A stretch of 64,000 bases of DNA from Leadbetterella lacustris (GCA_965234335.1 OZ248454.1:62001-126000); one strand, 5' to 3'. Positions 9,709-18,835 are shown, counted from the stretch's first letter. Translations and numbers: made by a program. Notes: generated by a model from the letters alone, not told the origin.

Positions 9709-9738
9709 ACTGTGCTGTATATTTTCGTTAACGAAATA

Positions 9739-9792
9739 ATTTTGGGATTATCCCAAAATATATTAAAGAAACCACCCCCGTTGAGGGGTGGT
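9739..9792 (-). promoter_or_regulatory. Double hairpin between rpsD and rpoA
   Basis: Two inverted repeats lie in the rpsD-rpoA gap: ACCACCCC/GGGGTGGT (9771-9792, 6-base loop) and TTTTGGGA/TCCCAAAA (9740-9758, 3-base loop). In the minus-strand transcript they follow the rpsD stop by about 10 bases. Neither is followed by a long U tract, so attenuation, RNA processing or 3'-end protection is more likely than full termination. Confidence 0.5.
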
Positions 9793-9801
9793 ATGATATT
9801 A

Positions 9802-10407
9802 TTACTTGTTGTACAATTCGACAACCGCCTGATCGTTGAAATTCTCTGGAACTTGGTCTCTGTCTGGATAGTTAATAAAAACTCCAGCCAAGTCAGTTGA
9901 GTTGAACTCAATCCAACCATATTTCTTAGAAGAATTGATACTAGTACTTGTTGTGATATTCTCAAGTGCTTTCGATTTCTCTCTAACGGCTACTGTTTGA
10001 CCAGGTTTAACTAACAAGGAAGGAATATTAGTAACCTCACCATCTACAACTATATGTTTGTGACCAACCAATTGTCTCGCTGCTCTCCTAGTTGGAGCTA
10101 TGCCCATGCGGTAAACAACATTATCTAATCTTGATTCACATAATTTGATCAAGTTAGCACCAGTTTGACCATCCTTAACGGCAGCCAAATGGAAAATTCT
10201 CGCAAATTGACGCTCAAGCATACCGTAAGTGTACTTGATTTTTTGTTTCTCTTGCAATTGTAATGCGTATTCAGACTTTTTACCTCTTCTACCTCTACCA
10301 TGTTGTCCTGGGGGATAATTCTTTTTAGCCAAAGCCTTGCTTGGGCCTAAAATTGCCTCTCCAAATTTTCTTGAAATCTTTGATTTCGGACCTGTGTATC
10401 TTGCCAT
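9802..10407 (-). CDS. rpsD: 30S ribosomal protein S4
   Basis: This 201-residue primary 16S-binding protein begins MARYTGPKSKISRKFGEAI and has the S4 RNA-binding domain CESRLDNVVYRMGIAPTRRA with RQLVGHKHIVVDG. It lies between rpsK and rpoA, the normal place from which S4 regulates the alpha operon in other bacteria. Confidence 0.97.
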   Translation of the reverse strand: MARYTGPKSKISRKFGEAILGPSKALAKKNYPPGQHGRGRRGKKSEYALQLQEKQKIKYTYGMLERQFARIFHLAAVKDGQTGANLIKLCESRLDNVVYRMGIAPTRRAARQLVGHKHIVVDGEVTNIPSLLVKPGQTVAVREKSKALENITTSTSINSSKKYGWIEFNSTDLAGVFINYPDRDQVPENFNDQAVVELYNK

Positions 10408-10474
10408 GTTTTATAAATAATTTGTCAAATAATTGGCCCCAATGTCCAAACCAATATTTGTTTAAAATAAAAAA

Positions 10475-10870
10475 TTATACTCTTCTTCTTTTCGGAGGTC
10501 TACAACCATTGTGAGGAAGTGGAGTAATATCAAAAATATTAACAACATCTATACCAACACTTTGAACAGTTCTCATAGCAGACTCTCTACCCGATCCAGG
10601 CCCCTTAACATAGATATCAGCCTTTCTCATACCTAAATCATAAGCTACTTGGCAACAATTTTGAGATGCCATTTGAGCCGCATAAGGGGTATTTTTCTTT
10701 GAGCCTCTAAAGCCCATTTTACCAGCCGATGCCCATGATATAACTTGTCCAGTACTGTTTGTAACTGAAATGATGATGTTGTTGAAAGATGCTCTAACGT
10801 GAACTTGTCCGTAGGCTTCTACAACCACAACTCTTTTTTTTGCTTTGTCTTTTCTTTTAGCTTGTGCCAT
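10475..10870 (-). CDS. rpsK: 30S ribosomal protein S11
   Basis: This 131-residue platform protein is recognised by NIIISVTNSTGQVISWASAG, GFRGSKKNTPYAAQ, GPGSGRESAMR and the C-terminal HNGCRPPKRRRV. The order rpsM-rpsK-rpsD-rpoA is the conserved alpha operon. Confidence 0.97.
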   Translation of the reverse strand: MAQAKRKDKAKKRVVVVEAYGQVHVRASFNNIIISVTNSTGQVISWASAGKMGFRGSKKNTPYAAQMASQNCCQVAYDLGMRKADIYVKGPGSGRESAMRTVQSVGIDVVNIFDITPLPHNGCRPPKRRRV

Positions 10871-10934
10871 TGTTGATAGAAAAACTTAAATTAAGGCAGG
10901 AAAACTAAATGCTTTCCCCTGATCCAATTAAATA

Positions 10935-11309
10935 TTATTTAGTTGCTTTTTTCTTGTTAGCGATAGTCTTACGCTTACCTTTTCTCGTTCTAGAGTTGTT
11001 TTTAGTTTTTTGACCTCTCAAAGGTAAACCTTTTCGGTGTCTTAAACCTCTGTAACAACCGATATCCATCAAACGTTTAATGCTAAGTGTAACCTCTGAA
11101 CGTAAAGCACCTTCTACCTTAAATTCATTAGAAATAATAGCACGAATAGCGTTTGCTTCATCGTCTGACCACTCTCCTGCTTTCTTATCAACAGAAATAT
11201 TGGCTTGCCCTAAAATATTTTTCGCAGTACTGCGACCTATACCGTAAATATAGGTAAGAGAAATTTCACCTCTCTTTTTGTCCGGAATATCAACACCTGA
11301 GATCCTCAT
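10935..11309 (-). CDS. rpsM: 30S ribosomal protein S13
   Basis: This 124-residue head protein contacts tRNA and the 50S subunit. It begins MRISGVDIPDKKRGEISLTY, has the H2TH-type IGRSTAKNIL, and ends in the basic tail RGLRHRKGLPLRGQKTKNN. It follows rpmJ directly. Confidence 0.97.
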   Translation of the reverse strand: MRISGVDIPDKKRGEISLTYIYGIGRSTAKNILGQANISVDKKAGEWSDDEANAIRAIISNEFKVEGALRSEVTLSIKRLMDIGCYRGLRHRKGLPLRGQKTKNNSRTRKGKRKTIANKKKATK

Positions 11310-11314
11310 AAATA

Positions 11315-11431
11315 TTAACCTTGTCTTTGTTTAAATTTAGGATTTTTCTTATTAATTACGTAAATCTTACCATTACGTCTGATCACCTTGCAGTCCTCAC
11401 TACGCTTTTTAACTGATGCTTTAACTTTCAT
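11315..11431 (-). CDS. rpmJ: 50S ribosomal protein L36, zinc-free form
   Basis: A 38-codon gene on the minus strand between infA and rpsM. It starts MKVKASVKKRSEDCK and ends KFKQRQG. Of the four zinc ligands of classical L36 (Cys11, Cys14, Cys27, His33), only the Cys at 14 is kept; the others are Ser, Asn and Phe. It is therefore a C-minus paralogue that should not bind zinc, which may make the ribosome less zinc-dependent. Start and stop were read directly from the sequence. Confidence 0.93.
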   Translation of the reverse strand: MKVKASVKKRSEDCKVIRRNGKIYVINKKNPKFKQRQG

Positions 11432-11458
11432 TTTATTTAATTAATATATTAGAACCGA

Positions 11459-11677
11459 TTATTTATACCGGTAAGTAATTCTTGCTTTTGACAAATCGTA
11501 TGGAGACATCTCCAATTTAACTTTATCTCCAGGTAAAATTCTGATATAATTCATTCTCATTTTACCCGAAATGTGTGCAATAACCTCGTGCTTATTTTCT
11601 AGTTCCACTCTAAACATGGCATTAGATAAAGCTTCTTTAATTACTCCATCAACTTGAATATTGGACTGCTTTGCCAT
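11459..11677 (-). CDS. infA: Translation initiation factor IF-1
   Basis: This 72-residue S1-like OB-fold protein occupies the A site during initiation. It begins MAKQSNIQVDGVIKEALSNAMF and contains VIAHISGKMRMNYIRILPGDKV and the C-terminal ARITYRYK. It is 2 bases from map and just before rpmJ. Confidence 0.97.
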   Translation of the reverse strand: MAKQSNIQVDGVIKEALSNAMFRVELENKHEVIAHISGKMRMNYIRILPGDKVKLEMSPYDLSKARITYRYK

Positions 11678-11679
11678 TC

Positions 11680-12483
11680 TTAAATTATCTCTAAGTTTCT
11701 ACTCTTCAAAACTTGCTCTATAAACTCAAAAGTAGTTAAAATCTCATAACCATCTTTTGTAACCAAAACCGTATGCTCAAAATGTGCCGCCGGCTTTCTG
11801 TCTTCTGTTCTAATTGTCCAATTATCATTTTCTTGTACAACAAAACGCTTTCCCTGAGTTATCATGGGCTCTATCGCTATGACCATACCTGCTTGAAGTT
11901 TAGGGCCATTTCCTCTTTTTCCAAAATTAGGAACCTCTGGAGCCTCATGAAGATACTTTCCAACACCATGACCCACTAACTCCCTCACAACTCCGTAACC
12001 TAACTTCTCTGTGAAACTTTGAATTCCATAACTTATATCACCCACACGATTACCAGGCTTCACAAGAGAAATACCTTGAAAAAGAGATTCCTTAGTGTCC
12101 TTAAGTAGTTTTTTAGTCATAAATTCTACTTCACCAACCATATAAGTATAAGCACTATCCGCATGATACCCATTCTTATAAACACCACAATCCACCGAAA
12201 CAATATCCCCTTCCTTTAATTCCCTACCGCTAGGTATTCCATGAACCACAACGTCATTCACTGAAATACACAAGGTTGAAGGAAAACCATTATAATTCTT
12301 GAATGAAGGCTTTCCACCATTATCTAAAATAAACTCTTCAGCTACCTTATCTAAATCCTTGGTCTTTATACCTTCTCCAACTAATTTCGCAACTTCCGCT
12401 TGGGCCTTACCTAAAATAACACCATTATCCTTTATAATCTGAGCTTCTTCTGCACTTTTGAGATAAATCACTCTTTTGGACAT
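11680..12483 (-). CDS. map: Methionine aminopeptidase type I
   Basis: This 267-residue dinuclear metal peptidase removes N-terminal Met. Metal ligands are visible as the two Asp in VSVDCGVYKNGYHADSAYT, His in ELVGHGVGKYLHEAP, Glu in AIEPMI and Glu in FEHTVLVT. It lies between secY and infA with 5-base and 2-base gaps, so it is tightly co-translated. Confidence 0.97.
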   Translation of the reverse strand: MSKRVIYLKSAEEAQIIKDNGVILGKAQAEVAKLVGEGIKTKDLDKVAEEFILDNGGKPSFKNYNGFPSTLCISVNDVVVHGIPSGRELKEGDIVSVDCGVYKNGYHADSAYTYMVGEVEFMTKKLLKDTKESLFQGISLVKPGNRVGDISYGIQSFTEKLGYGVVRELVGHGVGKYLHEAPEVPNFGKRGNGPKLQAGMVIAIEPMITQGKRFVVQENDNWTIRTEDRKPAAHFEHTVLVTKDGYEILTTFEFIEQVLKSRNLEII

Positions 12484-12488
12484 AGTAA

Positions 12489-13814
12489 TTAATTACTCAT
12501 TACTGAAGCTTGCCGACCTTCAATTCTTCCGGACTCCATAAGACCTTCATATTTTTTCATAAGCAAATAACTTTCTACTTGTTGTAAAGTATCAAGTACA
12601 ACACCTACCAAAATTAATAGTGATGTACCTCCAAAGAAGGATGAAAATAATTGCGTCATACCAAACAAACTAGCAACAGCGGGAAATATTGCAATCATTG
12701 CTAATAAAATACTACCGGGCAAAGTAATCCTATCTAAAACCTGAGCAACGAAATCAGAAGTAGGTTGTCCAGGCTTTATACCAGGCACAAAACCACCACC
12801 ACGTTTCATATCATCGGCAATTTGATTAGGATTGATAGAAATGGCTGTGTAGAAGAAAGTAAAAGCTACAATCAAAATCAAATAAAGTAAGTTATATTGC
12901 CAAGATGTTGGATCACTGAATATCGTATTAACCGTTTGGGCAAAATCACTTTTCTCAGCAAATAAAGAGGCAACAAAAGCAGGTATAAACATAAGAGCCT
13001 GACCAAAAATGATGGGCATAACACCTGAAATATTCAATTTAAGAGGCAAATACTGTCTTTGACCAGTTACCGTTTTGTTTCCAACTATTTGTTTCGCATA
13101 TTGAACAGGAATCCTTCTCACCGCCTGTGTCATAGCAACTGCAAAAATAACCACTAGAAACAAGGCAACAATTTCTATGACAAAGAACAAAATTTGACCA
13201 TTCGCAGCTCTAGCATTAGCTTCACCTATGATCGCCCCAGGAAAACGTGATACAATACCTATCATAATGATCATCGATATACCATTACCAATTCCTTTCT
13301 CAGTAATTCTTTCACCTAACCACATACTCATCATTGTACCCGCAACGAGCATTATAACACCTGAGAAATAGAACAAACCTTGAGAAACTGTAATAGCATC
13401 CGTCGGAATAGTTGTTTTAAGATAAGTAAAACCCTGTGTTGCAGTCACAGCAATAGTTAACCACCGCGTAATCTGATTTAATTTTCTTCTACCAGAATCA
13501 CCCTCTTTCTGTAATTTCGAAAAATAAGGTAAAGCTAGTCCTAATAACTGAATAGCTATAGAAGCCGAAATGTAAGGCATAATACCCAGGGCCATTATTG
13601 ACGCCTTGCTAAAAGCCCCACCCACCAATGTATCCAACAAACCTAACAAGCCATTACCACTGGTAAGGTCCTGCAATTTGGATGGATCTACACCCGGTAA
13701 TGTAATGTAAGAACCTACTCTGAATATAACAATAATCATAAGAGTAGCCAAGATTCTATTTCTTAGCTCCTCTATTGACCAGATGTTCTTAAATGTGCTT
13801 ATTAATTTTTTCAT
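12489..13814 (-). CDS. secY: Preprotein translocase subunit SecY
   Basis: This 441-residue inner-membrane channel protein has about ten hydrophobic segments. The plug and pore region GVDPSKLQDL..GLLGLLDTLVGGAFSKASIMALGIMPYISASI and the family motif GERITEKGIGNGISMII are present, with the cytoplasmic loop PIQYAKQ-like PVQYAKQIVGNKTVTGQ. It follows rplO as in most bacteria. Confidence 0.97.
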   Translation of the reverse strand: MKKLISTFKNIWSIEELRNRILATLMIIVIFRVGSYITLPGVDPSKLQDLTSGNGLLGLLDTLVGGAFSKASIMALGIMPYISASIAIQLLGLALPYFSKLQKEGDSGRRKLNQITRWLTIAVTATQGFTYLKTTIPTDAITVSQGLFYFSGVIMLVAGTMMSMWLGERITEKGIGNGISMIIMIGIVSRFPGAIIGEANARAANGQILFFVIEIVALFLVVIFAVAMTQAVRRIPVQYAKQIVGNKTVTGQRQYLPLKLNISGVMPIIFGQALMFIPAFVASLFAEKSDFAQTVNTIFSDPTSWQYNLLYLILIVAFTFFYTAISINPNQIADDMKRGGGFVPGIKPGQPTSDFVAQVLDRITLPGSILLAMIAIFPAVASLFGMTQLFSSFFGGTSLLILVGVVLDTLQQVESYLLMKKYEGLMESGRIEGRQASVMSN

Positions 13815-13829
13815 ATAGGGTTAGGAGAA

Positions 13830-14399
13830 TTATTCTGGCTGAACACCATCATTCGTACTTACATCTTCACCTTTGGTTGTGCTTTTATCTGCTTTCAAAG
13901 CAGAAGCAGCTACCTGAGGCAACTCCGAAACTTCAACAGTTGCAATTGACCTTGTAACAACATTGGCAGATCCTCCAAGTTTCTCTATAGCTGTAACCGC
14001 AGATTTCGAAAACGCGTTTACACTAACCGTAACTTTAGATTTAAGCTCACCTCTTCCTAATACTTTTATTAAATCAGTTTTCGCCATCAATCCATGCTCC
14101 TTCAAAAACTTCAAGTCAATTAAACTAACCCCTGTTTTCTCAACCAAAGCCTGAATAGTATCCAAATTGATACCTTTGAACTCGACACGATTTATATTAT
14201 TGAAACCAAACTTAGGTAAGCGTCTCTGTAAGGGCATTTGACCCCCCTCAAACCCACGCTTCGAACTGTAACCTGATCTAGATCTAGCTCCTTTATGACC
14301 TCTTCTAGCAGTGCCACCACCACCTGAACCTTGACCTCTACCCTGCCTCGTATTATCTCTAACTGAACCTTTCGCAGGTTGTAAAATTTCTAATTTCAT
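13830..14399 (-). CDS. rplO: 50S ribosomal protein L15
   Basis: This 189-residue protein has the Gly/Arg-rich N-terminus (RQGRGQGSGGGGTARRGHKG) and RRLPKFGFNNINR typical of L15, and the C-terminal KSAVTAIEKLGGS domain. The usual length is about 145-150; the last 35-40 residues form a polar tail of uncertain role. Confidence 0.96.
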   Translation of the reverse strand: MKLEILQPAKGSVRDNTRQGRGQGSGGGGTARRGHKGARSRSGYSSKRGFEGGQMPLQRRLPKFGFNNINRVEFKGINLDTIQALVEKTGVSLIDLKFLKEHGLMAKTDLIKVLGRGELKSKVTVSVNAFSKSAVTAIEKLGGSANVVTRSIATVEVSELPQVAASALKADKSTTKGEDVSTNDGVQPE

Positions 14400-14447
14400 T
14401 ATTTAATAAATTTACGCAGTGATTACCACTACTCGGTTATCCCTATA

Positions 14448-14627
14448 TTAACAATTCTCTACTCTAATCAAATGATTAACCTTTCTAATCATACCTTCAA
14501 TTGCGGGATTAGACTCAACCTCAACCGACCTACCGATTTTAGTTAAACCCAAAGCTTGCATTGTTAGTTTTTGCTTTTTAGGTCTCTCTATAACACTTTT
14601 TACTTGAGTAAGTTTTACTTTAGCCAT
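14448..14627 (-). CDS. rpmD: 50S ribosomal protein L30
   Basis: A 59-codon gene between rplO and rpsE, read directly from the sequence. The product starts MAKVKLTQVKSVIERPKKQK, continues ALGLTKIGRSVEVESNP and ends VNHLIRVENC, which is the L30 pattern. Position and size match the conserved spc operon. Confidence 0.93.
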   Translation of the reverse strand: MAKVKLTQVKSVIERPKKQKLTMQALGLTKIGRSVEVESNPAIEGMIRKVNHLIRVENC

Positions 14628-14650
14628 TACTAAAATTATTTAAGCGGTTA

Positions 14651-15154
14651 TTAACCGTTGAATACCTTGTTTAATTTAATTCCTCTCATAGCAGCTACTT
14701 CATGAGGGGCTCTCATTTTCAAAAGAGCATCTAAAGTTGCCTTCACAACATTGTGAGGATTAGAACTCCCTTTGGACTTTGCTAGTACGTTGTGTACTCC
14801 GGCTGCCTCCAAAACGGCACGCATTGCTCCACCAGCGATTACTCCAGTACCCGGAGCAGCAGGCTTAACAAAAACGAAACCACCAGAGTATTTTCCTTCC
14901 ATCTCGTGGGGAACTGTACCATTTATAATTGGCACATTCACAAGATTCTTACGTGCATCTTCAATTGCTTTGGCGATAGCATCAGTTACTTCATTAGCCT
15001 TTCCAAGACCTTGACCTACCGCTCCCTGACCGTCACCAAGAACGACAATAGCAGAAAAACTAAATCTACGGCCACCCTTAACAACTTTAGCAACCCTATT
15101 TATGGCTACAACTCTTTCCTTTAATTCTGATTCGTTTACTTTAATTGCTTTCAT
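14651..15154 (-). CDS. rpsE: 30S ribosomal protein S5
   Basis: This 167-residue decoding-fidelity protein has LKERVVAINRVAKVVKGGRR, LVVLGDG-like IVVLGDGQGAVGQGLGKA and the C-terminal GTGVIAGGAMRAVLEAAGVHN. It lies between rplR and rpmD as expected. Confidence 0.97.
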   Translation of the reverse strand: MKAIKVNESELKERVVAINRVAKVVKGGRRFSFSAIVVLGDGQGAVGQGLGKANEVTDAIAKAIEDARKNLVNVPIINGTVPHEMEGKYSGGFVFVKPAAPGTGVIAGGAMRAVLEAAGVHNVLAKSKGSSNPHNVVKATLDALLKMRAPHEVAAMRGIKLNKVFNG

Positions 15155-15164
15155 TTAAATAGTA

Positions 15165-15512
15165 TTAAAAGTTAAGTCCAGCTTCTCTAGCGGCATCTGC
15201 CAAAGCTTTTACATTTCCATGGTATAAATAGCCGCTACGGTCAAATACACAAGCAGTGAGACCAATCTCAACAGCTTTCTTGGCAATAGTTGAACCTACT
15301 TGTTTTGAATTTTCAATATTCAAAGTTTTGAGACCTAGTTCTACTGAAGAAGCAGCAGCTAATGTTTTTCCGGCTATATCATCAATTAATTGTGCATATA
15401 TTCCTGTATTACTACGAAAAACACTTAACCTCGGTCTTTCAGGAGTACCTGAAACCCTTTTTCTAACTCTCCACTTTATCTTTTGTCTTCTTTCAGACTT
15501 AACACTAGACAT
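15165..15512 (-). CDS. rplR: 50S ribosomal protein L18
   Basis: This 115-residue 5S rRNA-binding protein contains RVRKRVSGTPERPRLSVFRSN, IYAQLIDD and the C-terminal FDRSGYLYHGNVKALADAAREAG. It sits between rplF and rpsE. Confidence 0.97.
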   Translation of the reverse strand: MSSVKSERRQKIKWRVRKRVSGTPERPRLSVFRSNTGIYAQLIDDIAGKTLAAASSVELGLKTLNIENSKQVGSTIAKKAVEIGLTACVFDRSGYLYHGNVKALADAAREAGLNF

Positions 15513-15538
15513 ATATTATAAAGTTATAATTTTCTTAA

Positions 15539-16096
15539 TTATTTTTTACCTGCAGTTTTACCAGCTTTTCTTCTGATAACCTCACCAACAAACTTAATAC
15601 CTTTTCCTTTGTAAGGCTCCGACTTACGCAACGACTTGATTTTTGACGCAACCAAACCGATCAACTGTTTGTCAGTACCCTGTAAAGTAATGATAGGATT
15701 CTTACCTTTCTCCATCTTTGTTTCTACTTTCAATTCAGAAGGTACAATAAGATAAATATTGTGAGAGTAACCTAAAGACATATCAATTATGTTACCGTTG
15801 TTGGTTGCTTTGTAACCTACACCGACTAACTCAAGCTCTTTCTTGTAACCCTCCGAAACACCGACAACCAAGTTGTTAATCAATGATCTGTACAGTCCGT
15901 GCAAAGCTTTGTGTCTTTTTTGTTCAGTTGGACGAGTGACAGTCAAAACGCCGTCCTCAATTGTCAAACCCATATCTGGGTCAATTTTCTGAGTTAAAGT
16001 ACCTAACGCACCTTTTGCAGTCACTAAATTATCAGAACTAACGGTTACTGTTACTCCTGAAGGGATTGTAATTGGTTTTTTACCTATTCTAGACAT
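15539..16096 (-). CDS. rplF: 50S ribosomal protein L6
   Basis: This protein has two L6 domains, beginning MSRIGKKPITIPSGVTV and ending with the conserved EPYKGKGIKFVGEVIRRKAGK. I chose the ATG at 16096 (185 residues) because the longer frame to 16156 adds a 20-residue hydrophobic stretch not found in L6 and would overlap rpsH. Confidence 0.96.
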   Translation of the reverse strand: MSRIGKKPITIPSGVTVTVSSDNLVTAKGALGTLTQKIDPDMGLTIEDGVLTVTRPTEQKRHKALHGLYRSLINNLVVGVSEGYKKELELVGVGYKATNNGNIIDMSLGYSHNIYLIVPSELKVETKMEKGKNPIITLQGTDKQLIGLVASKIKSLRKSEPYKGKGIKFVGEVIRRKAGKTAGKK

Positions 16097-16140
16097 TTTT
16101 AAAACGTTTAAGGCTTCAATGAAGAAGCGGTCAACAAAAA

Positions 16141-16542
16141 TTAATACACATAACAAAGTACTTCGCCACCAACATTCAGGGTTCTAGCCTCTTTGTCTGT
16201 AACAATTCCCTTGGAAGTTGATAAAATTGCAATACCAAGACCATTGAGTACACGAGGCAACTCACTAGACTTAACATACTTTCTTAGACCAGGCTTTGAA
16301 ACCCTTGAAAGATTGATTATTGCTGATTTTTTGGTAATTGGATTATACTTCAGAGCAATCTTTATAACTCCCTGAAGACCATCATCTTCAAACTTATAAC
16401 TTGCAATATAACCTTTTTCATAAAGAAGAACTGTAAGTTCTTTTTTAAGATTTGAGGCAGGAATCTCTACGACTCTGTGCCTAGCTTTAATAGCATTTCT
16501 GATTCTTGTAAGAAAATCTGCTATTGGATCCGTTGTAATCAT
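16141..16542 (-). CDS. rpsH: 30S ribosomal protein S8
   Basis: This protein begins MITTDPIADFLTRIRNAIKA and ends STSKGIVTDKEARTLNVGGEVL, the S8 signature region. The ATG at 16542 gives 133 residues, the normal size. An upstream TTG extension is rejected because S8 proteins start at this Met. Confidence 0.96.
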   Translation of the reverse strand: MITTDPIADFLTRIRNAIKARHRVVEIPASNLKKELTVLLYEKGYIASYKFEDDGLQGVIKIALKYNPITKKSAIINLSRVSKPGLRKYVKSSELPRVLNGLGIAILSTSKGIVTDKEARTLNVGGEVLCYVY

Positions 16543-16654
16543 CTCTAAATTTAATATTTTTTTGGATTCCTTAGCCAACATTAGACAGTATCACAGGCGT
16601 GACTTCTCTAACTGGGCTGCAAAGATAGTAATTCTAAATAAGAAAAAAAAGTTT

Positions 16655-16924
16655 TTACCAAGAAGATTTGGTAACGCCAGGAATAAATCCTGAATTGGCC
16701 ATTTCACGGAAAGTAACACGGTTAATTCCAAACTTCCTCATGTAACCTTTAGGACGACCAGTAAGCTTACATCTGTTGTGCAATCTTACAGGAGAAGAGT
16801 TCTTAGGAAGAGCATCTAAACCTTTCCAATCTTGAGCTTCCTTAAGGGCAGCTCTTTTGGTAGCAAATTTAGCTACTAATCTCTCTCTCTTTCTTTCTCT
16901 AGCTTTTATTGACTCTTTTGCCAT
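16655..16924 (-). CDS. rpsN: 30S ribosomal protein S14, zinc-free form
   Basis: This 89-residue S14 begins MAKESIKARERKRERLVAKF and ends with the conserved RPKGYMRKFGINRVTFREMA and PGVTKSSW. It has a single Cys and lacks the CxxC pairs of the short zinc-binding form, so it is the C-minus class. Confidence 0.96.
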   Translation of the reverse strand: MAKESIKARERKRERLVAKFATKRAALKEAQDWKGLDALPKNSSPVRLHNRCKLTGRPKGYMRKFGINRVTFREMANSGFIPGVTKSSW

Positions 16925-16943
16925 GTCTCTAAATTATTGCTTA

Positions 16944-17492
16944 TTATTTATTTTTATTCACAAAAGGCATTCCTAACGCTTTCAATAACTCATAGCTTTC
17001 AGCATCAGTTTTTGCACTTGTTACGAAAGTAATGTCCATACCTTGAATCTTACTGATTTTATCAATAGAAATTTCAGGGAAAATGATTTGCTCAGTTACA
17101 CCGAAGGTATAATTTCCTCTACCATCAAATCCTTTATCGCTAATACCTTGAAAATCTCTAACACGTGGTAAAGCAACTGAAGTCAAACGATCCATAAATT
17201 CATACATGATTTTTGACCTAAGAGTTACCTTAGCACCGATTGGCATACCCTCTCTCAACTTAAAGTTGGATACAGCCTTTTTTGAAATAGTTGGAACAGC
17301 CTTCTGACCAGCAATGATTGTTAACTCATCCACGCTGTTGTCAACTAGTTTTTTATCACCAGTTGCAGCTCCAACTCCTCTGTTAACTACTATCTTAAGT
17401 AGCTTGGGAACCTGCATGATCGATTTGTACTGATACTTCTCCATCAATGCGGCTATAATTTCTTTTTGATATTGATCTCTTAACCTTGCCAT
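16944..17492 (-). CDS. rplE: 50S ribosomal protein L5
   Basis: This 182-residue 5S rRNA-associated protein has VPKLLKIVVNRGVGAATGDKK, AGQKAVPTISKKAVSNFKLREG and GNYTFGVTEQIIFPEISIDK. It lies between rplX and rpsN. Confidence 0.97.
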   Translation of the reverse strand: MARLRDQYQKEIIAALMEKYQYKSIMQVPKLLKIVVNRGVGAATGDKKLVDNSVDELTIIAGQKAVPTISKKAVSNFKLREGMPIGAKVTLRSKIMYEFMDRLTSVALPRVRDFQGISDKGFDGRGNYTFGVTEQIIFPEISIDKISKIQGMDITFVTSAKTDAESYELLKALGMPFVNKNK

Positions 17493-17531
17493 TTTGTTAA
17501 ATTTAGTGGATTACCGACCCACTTTAAATTA

Positions 17532-17870
17532 TTAGATAAATTTACCTGATGCCTTTGAGAATCTCTGAAGATTACCGGCATCGTTAAGTTTTCTACCCAC
17601 TCTTGTAGGCTTTCCTGTAGACGGATCCACAACCAAAACGTTACTAATGTGAATAGTACCTTCAAGCTCTTTGATTTCACCTTGAGGGCTTTGTGCATTT
17701 GGCTTGATGTGTTTTTTAATCATATTCACACCTTCCACAACTACACGGTTTTTCTTTACCAAAACTTCAACAATTTTACCTCTTTTTCCTTTAGAGTTAC
17801 CAGCGATAACCTCTACAGTATCACCAGTTTTAACATGAAGCTTTGGTTGTTTATTAAATTTCCTTTCCAT
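17532..17870 (-). CDS. rplX: 50S ribosomal protein L24
   Basis: This 112-residue protein has a KOW motif at the start (KTGDTVEVIAGNSKGKRGKI), followed by NRVVVEGVNMIKKHIKPN and a PEGEI-like SPQGEIKELEGTIHISNV. It initiates 50S assembly and exit-tunnel formation. Confidence 0.97.
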   Translation of the reverse strand: MERKFNKQPKLHVKTGDTVEVIAGNSKGKRGKIVEVLVKKNRVVVEGVNMIKKHIKPNAQSPQGEIKELEGTIHISNVLVVDPSTGKPTRVGRKLNDAGNLQRFSKASGKFI

Positions 17871-17904
17871 TGTAATAAATTAATTACGATATATTTTTGA
17901 GCTA

Positions 17905-18273
17905 TTATAGTACCTCAGGAGCTAATGACACAATTTTCATGAACTGCTTTTCTCTTAACTCTCTAGCGACAGGTCCGAAAATCCTAGTTCCTCTTGGTTC
18001 GTTTTGATTGTTCAAAAGAACAACTGCATTTTCCTCAAACCTGATGTATGAACCGTCCTTTCTTCTTACTTCTTTTTTAGTTCTCACAACAACAGCTTTA
18101 GAAACAGTACCTTTCTTCATGTTTGAAGATGATAGAGCAGCCTTAACAGTAACAACAACTTTGTCGCCAACTGATGCATATCTTTTCTTTGTACCTCCTA
18201 AAACTCTTATTACCAAAACTTCTTTAGCCCCACTGTTGTCAGCGACATTGGCTCTTGATTCTTGCTGTAACAT
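17905..18273 (-). CDS. rplN: 50S ribosomal protein L14
   Basis: This 122-residue protein begins MLQQESRANVADNSGAKEVL and contains GDKVVVTVKAA and ENAVVLLNNQNEPRGTRIFGP, the L14 signatures. Confidence 0.97.
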   Translation of the reverse strand: MLQQESRANVADNSGAKEVLVIRVLGGTKKRYASVGDKVVVTVKAALSSSNMKKGTVSKAVVVRTKKEVRRKDGSYIRFEENAVVLLNNQNEPRGTRIFGPVARELREKQFMKIVSLAPEVL

Positions 18274-18307
18274 TATTATTCCCTTTTACTATTTTAAGAA
18301 TATTAGA

Positions 18308-18565
18308 TTATTTGGCTTTTTCTATGACTTCAACCAATCTCCAATTTTTATTTTTGCTCAATGGTCTCGTTTCACTTATTTTAACAGTGTCACCAATACC
18401 GGCTTCATTGTTTTCGTCGTGAAACATAAACTTTTTAGTCTTGAGCATGAACTTACCATATTTAGGATGTTTCACCTTACGAATCACTTGGATAACGCCA
18501 GATTTTTCCATCTTGTTGCTGGTCACAACTCCAATACGTTCTTTTCTTACTTGTCTTTCTTCCAT
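18308..18565 (-). CDS. rpsQ: 30S ribosomal protein S17
   Basis: This 85-residue OB-fold protein has RKERIGVVTSNKMEKSGVIQ, HPKYGKF and the conserved GDTVKISETRPLSKNKNWRL. It lies between rpmC and rplN. Confidence 0.97.
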   Translation of the reverse strand: MEERQVRKERIGVVTSNKMEKSGVIQVIRKVKHPKYGKFMLKTKKFMFHDENNEAGIGDTVKISETRPLSKNKNWRLVEVIEKAK

Positions 18566-18618
18566 TTTCGGATAAAATTAATGGTTAATTAAAACCATGA
18601 AATTTGGATAATGATATT

Positions 18619-18804
18619 TTACTTTGAACTGTTAAGAGCAGTAGAAAGTCTAGCAATATTCTTACGAGTCTCAGTAATTCTCCTAGGATTCTCGATAGGA
18701 GTGATAGCATGTGCGAATTTCAATTTCACTAATCTATCTTTTTCCCCTGCTATTTGTTGTTTCAACTGTTCTTCAGTAAAACCACTTAAATCATTTTTTT
18801 TCAT
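18619..18804 (-). CDS. rpmC: 50S ribosomal protein L29
   Basis: This 61-residue helical-hairpin protein reads MKKNDLSGFTEEQLKQQIAG and ends NPRRITETRKNIARLSTALN, as in L29. It is located between rplP and rpsQ. Confidence 0.95.
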   Translation of the reverse strand: MKKNDLSGFTEEQLKQQIAGEKDRLVKLKFAHAITPIENPRRITETRKNIARLSTALNSSK

Positions 18805-18835
18805 CTTCTTTATTAATTGAAGTATTTATATATGA

